A DNA stretch of 64,000 nucleotides from Channallabes apus (Eukaryota; Chordata; Actinopteri; Siluriformes; Clariidae): assembly GCA_030522415.1 (NCBI GenBank), contig CM060118.1, positions 16,000,651 to 16,064,650 of the forward strand. The letters are read 5' to 3'. The position numbers were made by a program, and so were the translations under genes. Positions 32,896-44,410 of the stretch are shown here, in pieces. Each line of letters starts with the position of its first letter. The first letter of the stretch is position 1. Under the pieces are notes generated by a model, which was not told where the DNA came from, searched no databases, and saw only the letters and a list, made by a program, of their open reading frames with translations.

Positions 32896-35358
32896 CGAGT
32901 AGCTCTGTGTTTGCTCAGAGTTCATTACAGCTTAATCTAAATACCGGGTTGAATGGCAGCAGTGGAATTCTCTTTAGGATTGCTAGACCCTGTAGCTAAC
33001 ATTTGAAATATTTCTCCCTATTGTTGGTGTAAGCTATTTGTTAATCTATAGGATGTATGTGAAGCAGGACATCTTGTCTCTGTGGAAAGAGAATGAGTTT
33101 AATGGTGCAGCATGTTCAGGCAAAATCCTTGCATGTTGATTGAGGCCAATGTGGGAAGATCCTGTTAAAAGCTCTAATGGCGCTGTGGTAAAAAAACCAG
33201 ATAAGGAACTGGTTCAGTCAGTGTGAGAGAGAGAGCTTTGACCCGTAACGGAAGTTACTCAACATCTAACAGGCATTTTACAGTTAGAATGCTCTGGTCT
33301 GTTTCAGCCTCAAATGACACATTTTGACAATAGTCCATTTTATGGAATTTATCTGGATCACATGTGCGATCAGCAGTTCTCTGTGAAATTTGGCCTTTTC
33401 TTTGTTTTTCACACACTTTTTTCCCTCTCTGGCTTTAAAACACACAGCACTACTCAGACACGGACACACAGAGACACATGCGCTTTATAGGGAGAATGTG
33501 CAGGGCAGTGGTTCAGGAATGTCCCCAATCAGTCTTATCTCACATAGTTGTGTGGCTACAATGCAGAGCAGGCTCATGGCCTACCTGCTGACAGGTTCAC
33601 ACAAGCCTGGGCCCCGCCTTACACCCGTTTTCAACTCAATGGCTCCCTCTATGGGATGGAATGAATACTGCTGTGTGCATTTTTGTGGTGTTGTATGACA
33701 TCATTGCGTTGTTGCATGAATGAGATTTTCCAGAAGCCTTTGTCTCTTTTCTCTTTATTTTTTGTCATCCATGCATTAATTTACTGGAGTTTATGATTTT
33801 CATCTTTTACCATCATCCATTTTTAATGATCTGTACTGATCCCATTTACAAATTTGTGTGCGCGTGCATGTGTAATTAAAGCTCATTTCATGACTTCTTG
33901 ATGCCACTCAATATTAGAAATAGTTTACTGGTCTGACTACTGGCTGTTGTAATGCCTCTAAATTATACATTCTGCATCTGTGTTCCAAGGCTGACATCTC
34001 TTAATCCTAATTGCTCATGGCTTAAAAAAAAAGATATACTTCTTACTAAAGTAGTTCTCCCCTGAGCTTGATATTCAGCAGTCTTTCTTGTCTCTTTACA
34101 ATTTCTCTGCTTCTTTAGAACGGGCGTATCCCTGGTGATGCAGAGTTAGAGCGGCTCAAAATAAACGAGGGATACATCAACGGGACACAGGTAGGTATCA
34201 GTGAATGCGTCAGTATGTTTGTGTCTCTCCATCTTGATGTTTTGGGGCCAGGTGGTGTTTATAAGACAGGAAACACTTCAGCATATGGCCAGAGCTCACT
34301 ATTGTTTGTATGCCCCTTACAGTACAGGATGTTGGACCCAGGTCACCTTGTCCAGGAGACGGTAACAGTGCAGGAGGAACCCCAGGAGATGATGCCAGTC
34401 ATTTCTGTTGAAACTAGTGAAGATGGCACCACACGTCGCACTGAAACAACAGTAAGCCTTTTTTCCCCCCTTAGTGACAATATTGTTGAAGTTTGGTATA
34501 GATGGATATTTGGCCGAATTTTACTATAGCCTAAAACAAAAAAAGTAGCAGTAATTTATATAACGTACTCTCCTAATTTTGTAATGGATTATATATATTT
34601 TTTATTTCCCCCCCCCCCCCCCAGGTCAAGAAAGTCACTAAGACCACAACCACTCGCACAGTTATCCCCTCAGTCTCTGACACACTCTCTCTGGATGGCA
34701 CTGGTTCGGTCACTGGTATGAGTGGTTACAATGCCCCAGTAGACCGGGTGTACAGGCACCCAGGACAAATGGACTACCCAACAGCTACAGTCCCCCGGAA
34801 TTACCACTATGGGCCACCAGGGGGTTATGACGACTACCGCAGTGGCCCACCCTCTGAAACATATGCCAGCCTCAGCCGCGGGGCCCGCATGGATGATCGC
34901 TACAGGTGTGTGTGTGTTAGTCATGATGTTGCAATGTCACAACCCTACAGTCAGATGAGGATAAACCAAATTGTAAAGTTGAAGGGCTAAAAGTAGATGT
35001 CTTTCTTTAGACAGTTTGTACGTGTTCATGTTTTGAGCCATTCTTTTACCATGTTCATATTGTTTTTCTTTGGGAATTTGTTTTTCAGACCTGTGGATGG
35101 GTATAGAACATTGGACGCAGGCTACCGTGTCCACAGCAGGCCCCAGCTGGACCCATACGCAGCTCAGCCACAGGTAGGGCGCATGGGCAGCGCCATGGAG
35201 ATCTCTGGCATGCAGCGATTTGTCCCAGAGCCATACGGCCTTGAGGATGACCAGAGGAGTCTGGGATATGATGAGCCAGATTATGGTATGGGGCCCCCTA
35301 TGCACTATAGCACCATGCCTCGCCTGGGTCATCATGCTCCTCCTCCACGCAGGACTGG
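30658..35358 (+). CDS. ctnnd1: ctnnd1 exons for the coiled coil and regulatory region (residues 1 to about 299)
   Basis: Five exons encode the N-terminal third. Exon 1 (49 codons) holds the coiled-coil start. Exon 2 (24 codons) gives [20 protein letters not shown], parallel to human NGRFVGDADLERQKFSDLKL. Exon 3 (43 codons) ends RRTETT. Exons 4 and 5 are rich in Tyr, Pro and Gly ([20 protein letters not shown]), the Src-family phosphorylation region in mammals. The acceptor of exon 4 is preceded by 15 consecutive C (34608-34622) instead of the usual mixed T/C tract. Exon 1 ends with a proline-rich [14 protein letters not shown] not evident in the human sequence. Confidence 0.93.
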
Positions 35359-38300
35359 GTTAGTGCAAGCATCTGCTTTTTTTTTTTTTTTTTTTTGTGT
35401 CTGCCCAATAAAGTTATTACTGACCATGTGTCCACTTGATTTTGGTTTTGCCATGATTAATTTTTGGGTGTGTTTGTGTAGATCTTATGAGGGTACCCTG
35501 GATGGTGATATGAGTGGAGCAGGAGATGTGTATTATTGGGGAGGTGGAGCGCCGTTGGCTCAGGGCGAAAGAGGAAGCATGGCATCACTGGACAGCACGT
35601 TGCGTAAAGGCCCTGCCCCAACAACATGGAGGCAACCCGAACTGCCTGAGGTCATTGCTATGCTCAACTATCGTCTGGACCCAGTGAAGAGCAATGCTGC
35701 TGCTTACCTTCAACATCTCACCTTTAAAAATGATAAGGTACATGTCCACACCCACAGACATGCGATACCACCAGAACCGTTTGTCTGATATTATTAAATC
35801 AGGGTAACATTTTGTTCATTACTCTCACTACTTCCTATCTTGCTGTCAATTTTTGGTAAATCTTAGCCATCAACGATTTACTACTAGACGTTACCATGGG
35901 AAATATGAAAATGGGGTGGTATCTGTTGCATGTCTTGCTTGTAGTATTAATCCTTTTATAATTCAGCAGTTCTGTTAATTTCACTTAAAAATTTTGTGGA
36001 AACTTTTACTCATTCAGGTACATTTCCACCAACTCCATAAGATATTCAAATTCACATATTACAAAAACCCATGTTAAGATGAATTTATTGTTTATCGGCT
36101 TACTGTATATCATCCCATATGTAGGTCAAATCAGAAGTAAGGCGCCTGAAGGGCATCCCTGCTCTTGTGTCCATGTTGGACAACCCAAAGAAGGAGGTGC
36201 ATCACTCTGCCTGTGGAGCTCTGAAGAACATCTCATATGGAAGAGACCCTGACAACAAAATTGCCATCAAAAACTGTGATGGAATCCCTGCTCTGGTGCG
36301 CCTGCTGAGGAAGACCAGAGATCAGGATCTGACGGATACCATTACAGGTAGACATTTGGTGAATCCCTGTAGCGGTGGTGGAAGCAGAAGGTTAAAAAAA
36401 AAAAAAGTTGTAGTGACTGTTTACTGTCCTCCTCCCAGGGACTCTATGGAACCTGTCATCTCACGACTCTGTGAAGATGGAGATTGTGGACCATGCTCTC
36501 CATGCACTGTCTGATGAAGTGATGGTGCCACACTCGGGCTGGGAGAGAGGAAACGATGTGGGAGAAGAGAGCTGCAAACCCCGCCACCTGGAATGGGAGA
36601 CGGCTCTCACGAACACTGCTGGCTGCCTGAGGTACTGGCACCAAGAGATACCCGGGAGGGAAGAGCGAGAAGCTGTTGGTGCAAAGATATTTTAAACAGA
36701 GCTGGCGTGAAGGTGCTGTTTATGGAATGGAGATGCGTTAGTTCAAAACTAAAAAAAGAGGCGTGTATGTTTTTGTCTGTACATGCATGAGAGGAAGCAG
36801 CATTCCTGTATTCAAGAAAGAGCGGAAGTTAAAAGGGAAATGCTTTTTGCATTGTGCAAGCTCCTTAATGGCATTTGTGAGAGGGAGATTTGGGACAAAA
36901 GAGAGAAACGTGATCTTTAAATCCACTTATTTCTCTCGAGTGCTTCTCTTTTTAGATGCTTCTTTCCTCTTGTTCGCCTTTAGAAAGCGCTGTGAGAAAT
37001 GTTTTCCCCGTATTGCATCTCAAAAGAGCTGAAAGTGTCTTGTGTCTTCTTTCGCTATGCTGTATTTAAGTCACTGGCTGTGTCTGGTTTGGCTCAGTTT
37101 TTATCTTTTAAAGCATCCAGATAATTAGCTAACTGTCAGGGGTATATCAGTTCATTATTTGTCTGGATGCATTAATTAAAATCTTTCCCAAATGCATGCA
37201 AGGGTAAACAAATAATCATATTGATGAGTGATAAATATTATGGGATCATGGTTTGTGATCAAAAGAGGAAATGTTTAAAGAGACCTTGTTGAATTACCAG
37301 CTCTGTGTTAAGTTTTTTTTTGTTATTGTTTTGTTCCCCTTAACAATGAATTAATTCTTGAGCAAAATCAAATTGTTGTTTTGGTGAAAGAAAAAAATAA
37401 CTATTTAAATGTTTCTCAACAGTTTAACTTTCAATACGTGTTTAAGTGGGATTTTATGATCAGGAGTACTGCTTGATTATTTCAAAAAGCTAATTTTAAG
37501 TCATACTAGCTGTTTTTATTTTGTAATCTTGTTTGGTCTAATTCATATTTTAAAATGTTGCTAAACTACAGCAAGTCTTCCAGCTTTGGGCAGTTTGGCA
37601 TGTGTCTCTGCCACCTCTTTCTTGTTCATGTGCTGTACTTGTTCTCCACAGGAATGTGAGCTCGGAGAGGAGCGAGGCAAGGAGGAAATTAAGAGAGTGC
37701 TCTGGCTTGGTTGACTCGCTAATGTACATTGTTCATTCCCAAATTAACTGTAAAGATGTGGATAACAAGGTAACACTTGTTTAGAAAAAAAATACAACAT
37801 GGGTATTTGTATGTATGTACGTGGGGTTTTGAGAGAACTTTTTTTTTTCTCTGTAGTTGGTGGAGAACAGCGTTTGTCTTTTAAGGAATCTGTCGTACCA
37901 GGTGCATCGAGAAATCCCAGGTTGCGAGCGCTACCAGGAGACTGCACCAGTCAATCAAGGCCCTGCCCCTGCCAATCACAAGGGAGGGTGCTTCAGTTCC
38001 CGCAAGGGCAAAGGTGTGATAAAAGACAAGATTTTTGACAGACTACTTCCATTATTCTAGCCAACTTTGCCAAAAAATATAACATGATTAAGATGAGTGA
38101 GTATTTTACAGTAGTGCTTGTGATGCAACATATTAAACTGCATTGCATGAGAACTAAGTCTTTTTGCATTTGTTGTTTGATTCTTGTGCAAGCCTGTTGC
38201 TTTTGGTGGCTGGGGCACTGTTGCTCTTGCTTTTTCTTTACTGAGATATCTTCTCTCACTGTCTTTCTTCTCTTGTGCTGTGTTTTTGTTTCCTCTATTT

Positions 38301-41300
38301 TCGACTGCTTATTCTGTCTACTGCCATAACAGACGAGTGGTTTTCCAAAGGTAAGCCCCCACGTTTGTGAGCTATGCTTTGCTTTTCAGAGATCACTGGT
38401 GTGTATACCTAGCGTACCTAACTGTTTTTACTCACTGTTGTCTTTTCTGTTATGGGTTTACTTTGGGTTTCTTAATTATTAATTGAAAGAGATTTAGATC
38501 AATCTTATTTCAGTTTTTAACGCTCCGTGGTGTCGGATTCCATTTGTAGTCTTTATAGAACATTGACTAGCATTTTATACAAAATATTTACTGAGATCAT
38601 TCAAATATTACTTGTAATATTCAGTTCGAGGGTGTGACCCTAATAAGAGCGCACACACCTATACTTGACAGCTTAGATCTACCTTGATAGCCAACACATG
38701 CTTTTTTTTTTTTTTTTAACCCCTTTTAATTTTATTTGTAAGATACGATAAACCTTTAGTCCCACAAGTGGGAAATTTATTTGTGCTAATTTTATTTTTG
38801 GTATTTTTAGGGAAGAGTGATGTTGATGGAAACACAGACATAATTGACATTCCAAAGAGGACCACACCAGCCAAAGGTATCAATCACCTAAGCCAAAATA
38901 AGAATAAAAAAATTTAGTTTGGGTTATGAATGGGAAAACTTTGATTGCAGAAAATTATATTAAGCTACCTTTATTCATCTGGACTGAAAATTCTAAACAT
39001 GTTCTAAGTATAAACGCCAGAATTTTGCTGGTGATGACAGTGAGATTTATTTCTCCTTTAACATCTTAAATAGGGTGGGAGAATTTAATACTAATTCTCA
39101 GATGGATAAAAGATGCTGAATTTTAATATAAAGGGTATGAAAATTTCATCCATGTCTCTATTGGCACCATTGTCATGTCATTAAATGTAGCAAAACAAAT
39201 AAAAATGGACTGGGTGGTGGGGTGATTGTTCACCTGACCTTTTGCTGACAATTGTCCATGGGAATAAAGTATAATTCATAAGATTCTTAATAAACCATAT
39301 TGACACTATGCAATCTTGACTAAGCTTTTTCCTTTCAAACAGCATAGTTCAATGCTAAACACAAAAATGCTAAACTGTTTAAAAAAAAAAGGCAATTAAA
39401 TGATCTGGACTAAAGTCAGCAATAATTGCTAATTTCATTGTTGGTATTTTCATAAAAACTTGGCCTCATTTACTGTTCAAGTATATTCTTGATACAGTTA
39501 GTAATGGGCACATCATATCCATATGTGATGTTTCACCCATAACACCAGATTATCCTAAATTGTTTATTCCAGAGGTACATTTTTAAATATGAACTTTGTG
39601 CGTTCATTTAAAAGTTTTAGTTCTTTATGCAGTTGTCTTTAATAGACTGGTGCTTCCGAGCTTGTAGTACACCTGTACTATCTCATAAAATGTCTGTTTA
39701 AAATCATATTCATGATGTTGATTTAAAAAATCCCCTCAAAAATCTGAATGTAAATGATTACATGATTTATATGAATTTTTTTCTTAGCTTTTTAACTTAA
39801 AATTATTTCATTCGTACTAAACTTGTTCATGCTTTGAGACTTTTTGTTTAGTGATAGGAATCAAAAGGTCATATCCATAACACTGGAATCTATTTATATG
39901 TTAACATAGTAATTTGTTGTATGTGGTAGACCACTTTTTTTGCTGGCAGGTAATGCCGGCTCGTTGTGAGGGTTACCATCGCAAGTGTGCGAGTGTGTGT
40001 ATGGCAGCTGGCATCCGCTGCATTTACTGCCTCTCGGTACACCGATCGCCCGTTCCTGTACCCGTTTATTCTGCTACCATGAGAGGGAACTGTCCACTAC
40101 TAATTAATCAGTCGCGGATGGCAGATGGACAGATTTTTTTGAAAAGGTTGCGCAGATATACTTGGGGCCCAAGTATATTCTATGTGTGGGACTCGTATGA
40201 TTTGTTAATCATATGATGTGCTCTCCTGTGATTTGTTGTTCAACATTACAGATTCTTATTTTTAGCCATAACCAGCTGTAACTAACTCATTCTGTTCTGT
40301 ATTTTAGGTTATGAACTGCTTTTCCAGCCAGAGGTGGTTCGAGTATACACATCACTGCTGAAGGAGAGTAAGAATCCTTCTGTTCTAGAGGCTGCTGCAG
40401 GAGCCATCCAAAATCTCTGTGCAGGCCGCTGGACTGTAAGTATACTCCACTGACCACCACAAAACTACCATTCCCCACTTAAATTATAGCCATTGCTGTT
40501 TTTGGTTTGCTATATTTGTGGAATTTTAAGTCTCTCTGCTCGTTCGCTCTCCTTCCTCTAACAGTATGGACGTTATATCAGAGCAGTGACAAGACAGGAG
40601 AAAGGATTGCCCATGATGACTGAGCTGTTGTGCCATGGGAATGACCGCGTGGTCAGAGCCATGTCAGGGTCACTGAGAAACCTGGCTATTGATGCTCGCA
40701 ACCGGGACCTTCTCGGTAAGTGTGCGCACAGAAAATGCATCCAGGATCCCCTCTGTGTCACCAACGTCTTCAGTGCAGTATCTTGTACGTTTCATGCGAT
40801 AGATTTAGGGTCCCCACAAGTATTCTCTGGGAATAATAATTTTTAAAAATACCAGTATTATATATTACCAAGTTTGTGGATTGGCGGGAAGTGTTTCAAT
40901 TGTCTAGTCTAACATGCATGAGCACGTTTACACGGCCAGGTCAGGTTTTATTCCATTGTACTATGTTCAGACTCTTAACACCATTGGTGGAGAATATTTT
41001 AAAGATAAATGATATGGGAGGGAATGCTTAGTCAAGCTTTGCTTAAGAATATTGCCACCCACTTTACATGTATATTGAGGTATTTTATGGCTAACCATGA
41101 AAAGGGGGGTCTATGTTTAGATGTGGTAAATTGATCAGTTGCACACAAGTGATATTTTTCATTGGTAAGCACTAACAGATAAGATTTTACTGTTAAAATA
41201 GGCATTAAAGTAACTGTACACTTGTCTCTTCCCTCTATATAGTACTATATTAGAGTTTTAATCAGACTTGTTGCTGGGTTGATGTATTTAAATAGTATTG

Positions 41301-44300
41301 TTTGTTAAATTAGCCTCTTCTCTCCCATGTGCCCGTGCAGGAAAGCATGCTATTCCAAACCTGGTGGTGGACCTGCCAGGTGGTGGGCAGAGCCAGCCTG
41401 TGCGTAACCTCTCGGAGGAGACTGTGGTTTCAGTCCTCAGCACTCTGGCAGAGGTAGTCGGCTCCAGTGTGGACGCAGCCAAGAATCTGCGCAGCTCACA
41501 GGGCATTGAGAGATTAGTGCTCATTAACAAGGATGGGTCAGTTTGATTGTTCTCTACTCTGGACTGTTATGCTGTTAGGCTTGTTCCCTATGGTTACTAC
41601 TTCTATATGTGAACGAGTTCTGGCTCTACTTGAAGATTTTTTTTTTTTTAGTGAATCAATGTCTTTATGACTATGTGCTTGTCCCACAGTAACCGTTCTG
41701 ATAGGGAGGTACGTGGCGCCGGCTTGGTACTGCAGATTGTGTGGGGATTTAAGGAGCTGCGGCGCACCCTGGAGAAAGATGGCTGGAAGAAATCGGACTT
41801 TGTGGTAAATGTGAACCCTCCAAGCAACACTCGCACCAATGGTGGCTACGGGGACAGCAGCACCCTCCCCCTCATTGACAGAGGTGTGTTCTCCACCTAT
41901 TTGGGGATTTTTTTTTTTTGTGTGCGCGCGCGCGCTCTAAAGTTTTTTATGATAAATATTTTTTTATTTTTTATGTCTTTTTGTGATAAGTGGGTAATGT
42001 ATGTTTTTGTTTACTTTTTTTTTTTTTTTTTTACACAAACACTTTTAGGAGGAAAGCAGGACCGAGACAGAAACATGATTCCAATGAATGATTTGGGATC
42101 AGGTGATTTCCTTACATTTAATATACCTTCATATATCTTCATTAACTTGGTCTCAATTAATGTGTTTTAAGTGCTTGTGTTTAATGATTTTGGTTATTTA
42201 TTCTGGCTTTTCGGTACTAGACTCCTATGCTACACTGGACCAGAGAGGACGGAGAAACACTTTGGATGAAACTCTAGACCCTGCAGAAAATGATATTCAG
42301 GTAATCATGCATTCAAGTTACTGATGTATGACTTTTTTTTTTTTTTTTTTTTTTTGCCAAGCTTGTCCAAAAATTTAGCTTATTTGAGGCATTCCTTTCA
42401 ATATGTGAATGAGTTAACAGTAAGTGATAATGTTACATACTTTTATTTCTACTGCAAATGACGGCTATTAAGCTGATAGAGAGGCAGGAAAAAAACTGGT
42501 CCAACTATCATTTTACTTGTCTTTTTTTTTTTTTTAAATGTTAATTCCTTCCGCAGTCTAACATTCGTTGATTTCTAGTGAATTGGCTTATATCAGACAG
42601 GTTTTATTCATGTTTGTTTCAACTGCTGCTTAATTAAAATGCAGGTTTCAGTGTTCACACGTTCACATTTAACACATCAAGTACTTCTGACAAGGACAAA
42701 CTCTGCAAGTCATCAGATAGACTCACAAAATTTCACACTAATTGTGCTTGTTACTTTCTTCTAACGACTAATCACTAATGACAGGGGCACTGTGGACAGT
42801 CTCACTCTAACCCTTCTGCCCTCTCTCTTTTGTTTTTTTTCACGTTTTTCTTGTCTATGATGACCTTCTTACACCTGTGAACACGTGTCTTCCTCTCTGG
42901 TGTGCTCACCTAGGGAGGGATGTATGGGGAGAGACGGGGCTCCATGCCCTTGTTGGACTCATACGATGGTTAGGCCACTCCCCCCCTCACCCCACTCAGT
43001 GCATGAGCGAGCATGGTATGTGTGTCCACTGCCTCCTTCCTACACTGCATGTGCTCAGTGTATGTGTGTAAGGTCTTAATCTTCAGTCTCTCTCTTACCC
43101 AGTGATTCTCAAACCATTCCCCAGTGCCCTCGGACAGTCTGCGGTTTTGCTTTGGTGGACTGTCCAGAGAGAGCCTAAGGACTGTTTTGCGAACCACTGC
43201 TCTAACCTACTTGGTGTTATATTTTGCTGTTTCTGCAGTAATGTTATCTTAATGTAGTTTGTTTATATATGCGCTGTTCATGTACCCACTTTGGTCACAT
43301 GAGTTGTTTGTAGTTATCCCCCCCCTCCCCCAGTGTCTGTGACCCTGTCTGTGCTGAATGGGTTTGTGCATATGATGGCACATGCACAAAATGCCCTTCA
43401 TGACTAATACCATTAAGGAACCTTTTCTGTATGATTTGTGGCTAAAAGTGATTGTCATTTTTTAATCCCTAGTGTTTTTGGAGATCTCATTTCAAGAGTA
43501 AATAAAATTCAGGTCATGCTGTCTGTTCCTTTAATATTATGTTTGTTTATTTATTTTCAATGTCAGGGCTTTGCCTAGGATTGAATAAAGGAAGATTAAA
43601 AAAAAGGCTGCAGGATTAACTTTTTAAAAATATGTGCTCATGAGTTTAAAATTTGATGCTGTATCGGCCCTATACAGCAAACTGCTTAGCAGGATGGTGA
43701 TGAGGGTTTCCAACACTAAAGTAATTTTAACAATTACACATGAATTAATTTGTAGTTTACACAGCCGTTAATAATATTGGATTTTGTGTTTTCTTGATGC
43801 CAGTTTTTTTTTTTTTTTAATACCATCGTGGGTTAGAAAAATTCAGATTACAAGCCTTTAGGCAGAGGCCTAGCAAACATTTTGATAGGACCAGTTAGAA
43901 ACATCATAGTCTAGGACTTATTGTCAGGTTTTTTAAATTGAGCGATGTCTTTCATAATGAGAGTGGAATATAATTTAATGATTACTTTTTTTTTTTTTTT
44001 TTTGCAGAACTACTTGTTGCATGAGGCACAATAAGTTTCTGTAATGAGTAATTTAAAATATGTATAATCAATAAGTATTGGTAAAATACAATACAAAAAG
44101 TAACACAATTGTGTATTCAGACTATTTAAACACTACAGGATGTTAGATAGCCTGTAAATTAGACAGATTTAATATTTGTAGAATCTTGCACAGTTACGGA
44201 GGTCATTCACTTTTCAGATGCTCTGACTGTTTTTTTTTTTTTTTTTTTTTTTTTCTGTAAACCTTAGATGTAAGATAAGAGCAAGTACAGTTTGATTTAC

Positions 44301-44410
44301 CATGATAATTCTCTATAATGAAGTAAATACCTTTTTTCAAATTATTTTAAACCCTTACCTTAATTAAACTGTTTGCCTTTGCCAATTGTTTCTATCCACA
44401 GAAAAACTGA
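30658..44410 (+). CDS. ctnnd1: Catenin delta-1 (p120-catenin)
   Basis: Main model coding exons: 30658-30804, 34119-34190, 34323-34451, 34625-34905, 35089-35358, 35482-35737, 36125-36347, 36439-36631, 37652-37769, 37857-38013, 38333-38350, 38811-38876, 40308-40435, 40565-40715, 41341-41536, 41690-41883, 42049-42102, 42221-42300, 44402-44410. Every junction has AG/GT and the phases close to 913 codons plus TGA, near the 933-968 of human p120. p120 binds the juxtamembrane tail of classical cadherins, stabilises them at adherens junctions, regulates Rho GTPases, and in the nucleus binds Kaiso. The start shows a short coiled coil ([26 protein letters not shown]). The N-terminal regulatory region holds [16 protein letters not shown] and [20 protein letters not shown]. 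The Armadillo domain begins near residue 353. The ATG lies five bases after the acceptor at 30651-30652. Mammalian p120 uses internal starts too; this could apply here. Confidence 0.97.
30805..34118 (+). other. ctnnd1: ctnnd1 intron between coding exons 1 and 2
   Basis: AT/T-rich intron with no supported exon or transposon. Human p120 has additional residues between the coiled coil and NGRF that are not found here, so a small unrecognised alternative exon cannot be excluded. Confidence 0.45.
32855..32890 (+). repeat. Homopolymer T(36)
   Basis: A run of 36 T on the sense strand of ctnnd1 intron 1-2 (30805-34118). The rest of that intron shows no gene or bounded repeat. Other long sense-strand T runs occur at 42337, 43983, 44231 and 45920. 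Confidence 0.9.
35482..42300 (+). CDS. ctnnd1: ctnnd1 Armadillo-repeat exons and C-terminal tail
   Basis: These exons encode [20 protein letters not shown] onward, the first Armadillo repeat. Next come [80 protein letters not shown], the basic loop [66 protein letters not shown] and [20 protein letters not shown]. The repeats form the right-handed superhelix whose groove takes the cadherin juxtamembrane segment. The tail (42049-42300) is low complexity with [19 protein letters not shown]. No lesion was found. Confidence 0.95.
38333..38350 (+). CDS. ctnnd1: ctnnd1 18-nt microexon, equivalent of mammalian alternative exon C
   Basis: The exon encodes DEWFSK between SSRKGK and GKSDVDGN and has its own AG and GTAAGC borders. 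Human p120 has DEWFSR at the same place, the six-residue alternatively used exon C, which splits a basic nuclear-localisation-type cluster in the loop after Armadillo repeat 6. Being a multiple of three, it can be skipped cleanly. The skipped form would read RKGKGKSD, restoring a continuous basic run. Inclusion or skipping is therefore a plausible switch for nuclear access, as reported for mammalian p120; usage in this fish is not visible from DNA. Confidence 0.9.
42914..42968 (+). CDS. ctnnd1: Possible alternative ctnnd1 C-terminal exon
   Basis: Following the acceptor CCTAG at 42909-42913, the frame continuing from Gln at 42300 reads [21 protein letters not shown] donor at 42969 would end a 55-nt exon, shifting the frame of the last exon to give a 949-residue form ending at TGA 44461-44463. 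If the donor is not used, the frame stops at TAG 42971-42973 after SYDG. Skipping gives the short end NDIQKN and stop 44408-44410, close to the QKI end of human p120. The position corresponds to the mammalian alternative exon A/B region, but the choice between these ends needs transcripts. Confidence 0.55.

Noticed and set aside
33390..33698. 102-codon plus-strand frame in a ctnnd1 intron
   Set aside because: No splice sites that would join it in phase and no similarity to p120 or other proteins that I recognise.
36763..37032. Frames downstream of the ctnnd1 exon ending at 36631
   Set aside because: They lie in the intron; the coding frame resumes at 37652 in phase with conserved [12 protein letters not shown].
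39914..40216. 100-codon Cys-rich frame ([20 protein letters not shown]) in a ctnnd1 intron
   Set aside because: Looks superficially like a zinc-binding motif, but there is no p120 counterpart, no in-phase splicing and the flanking exons join without it.
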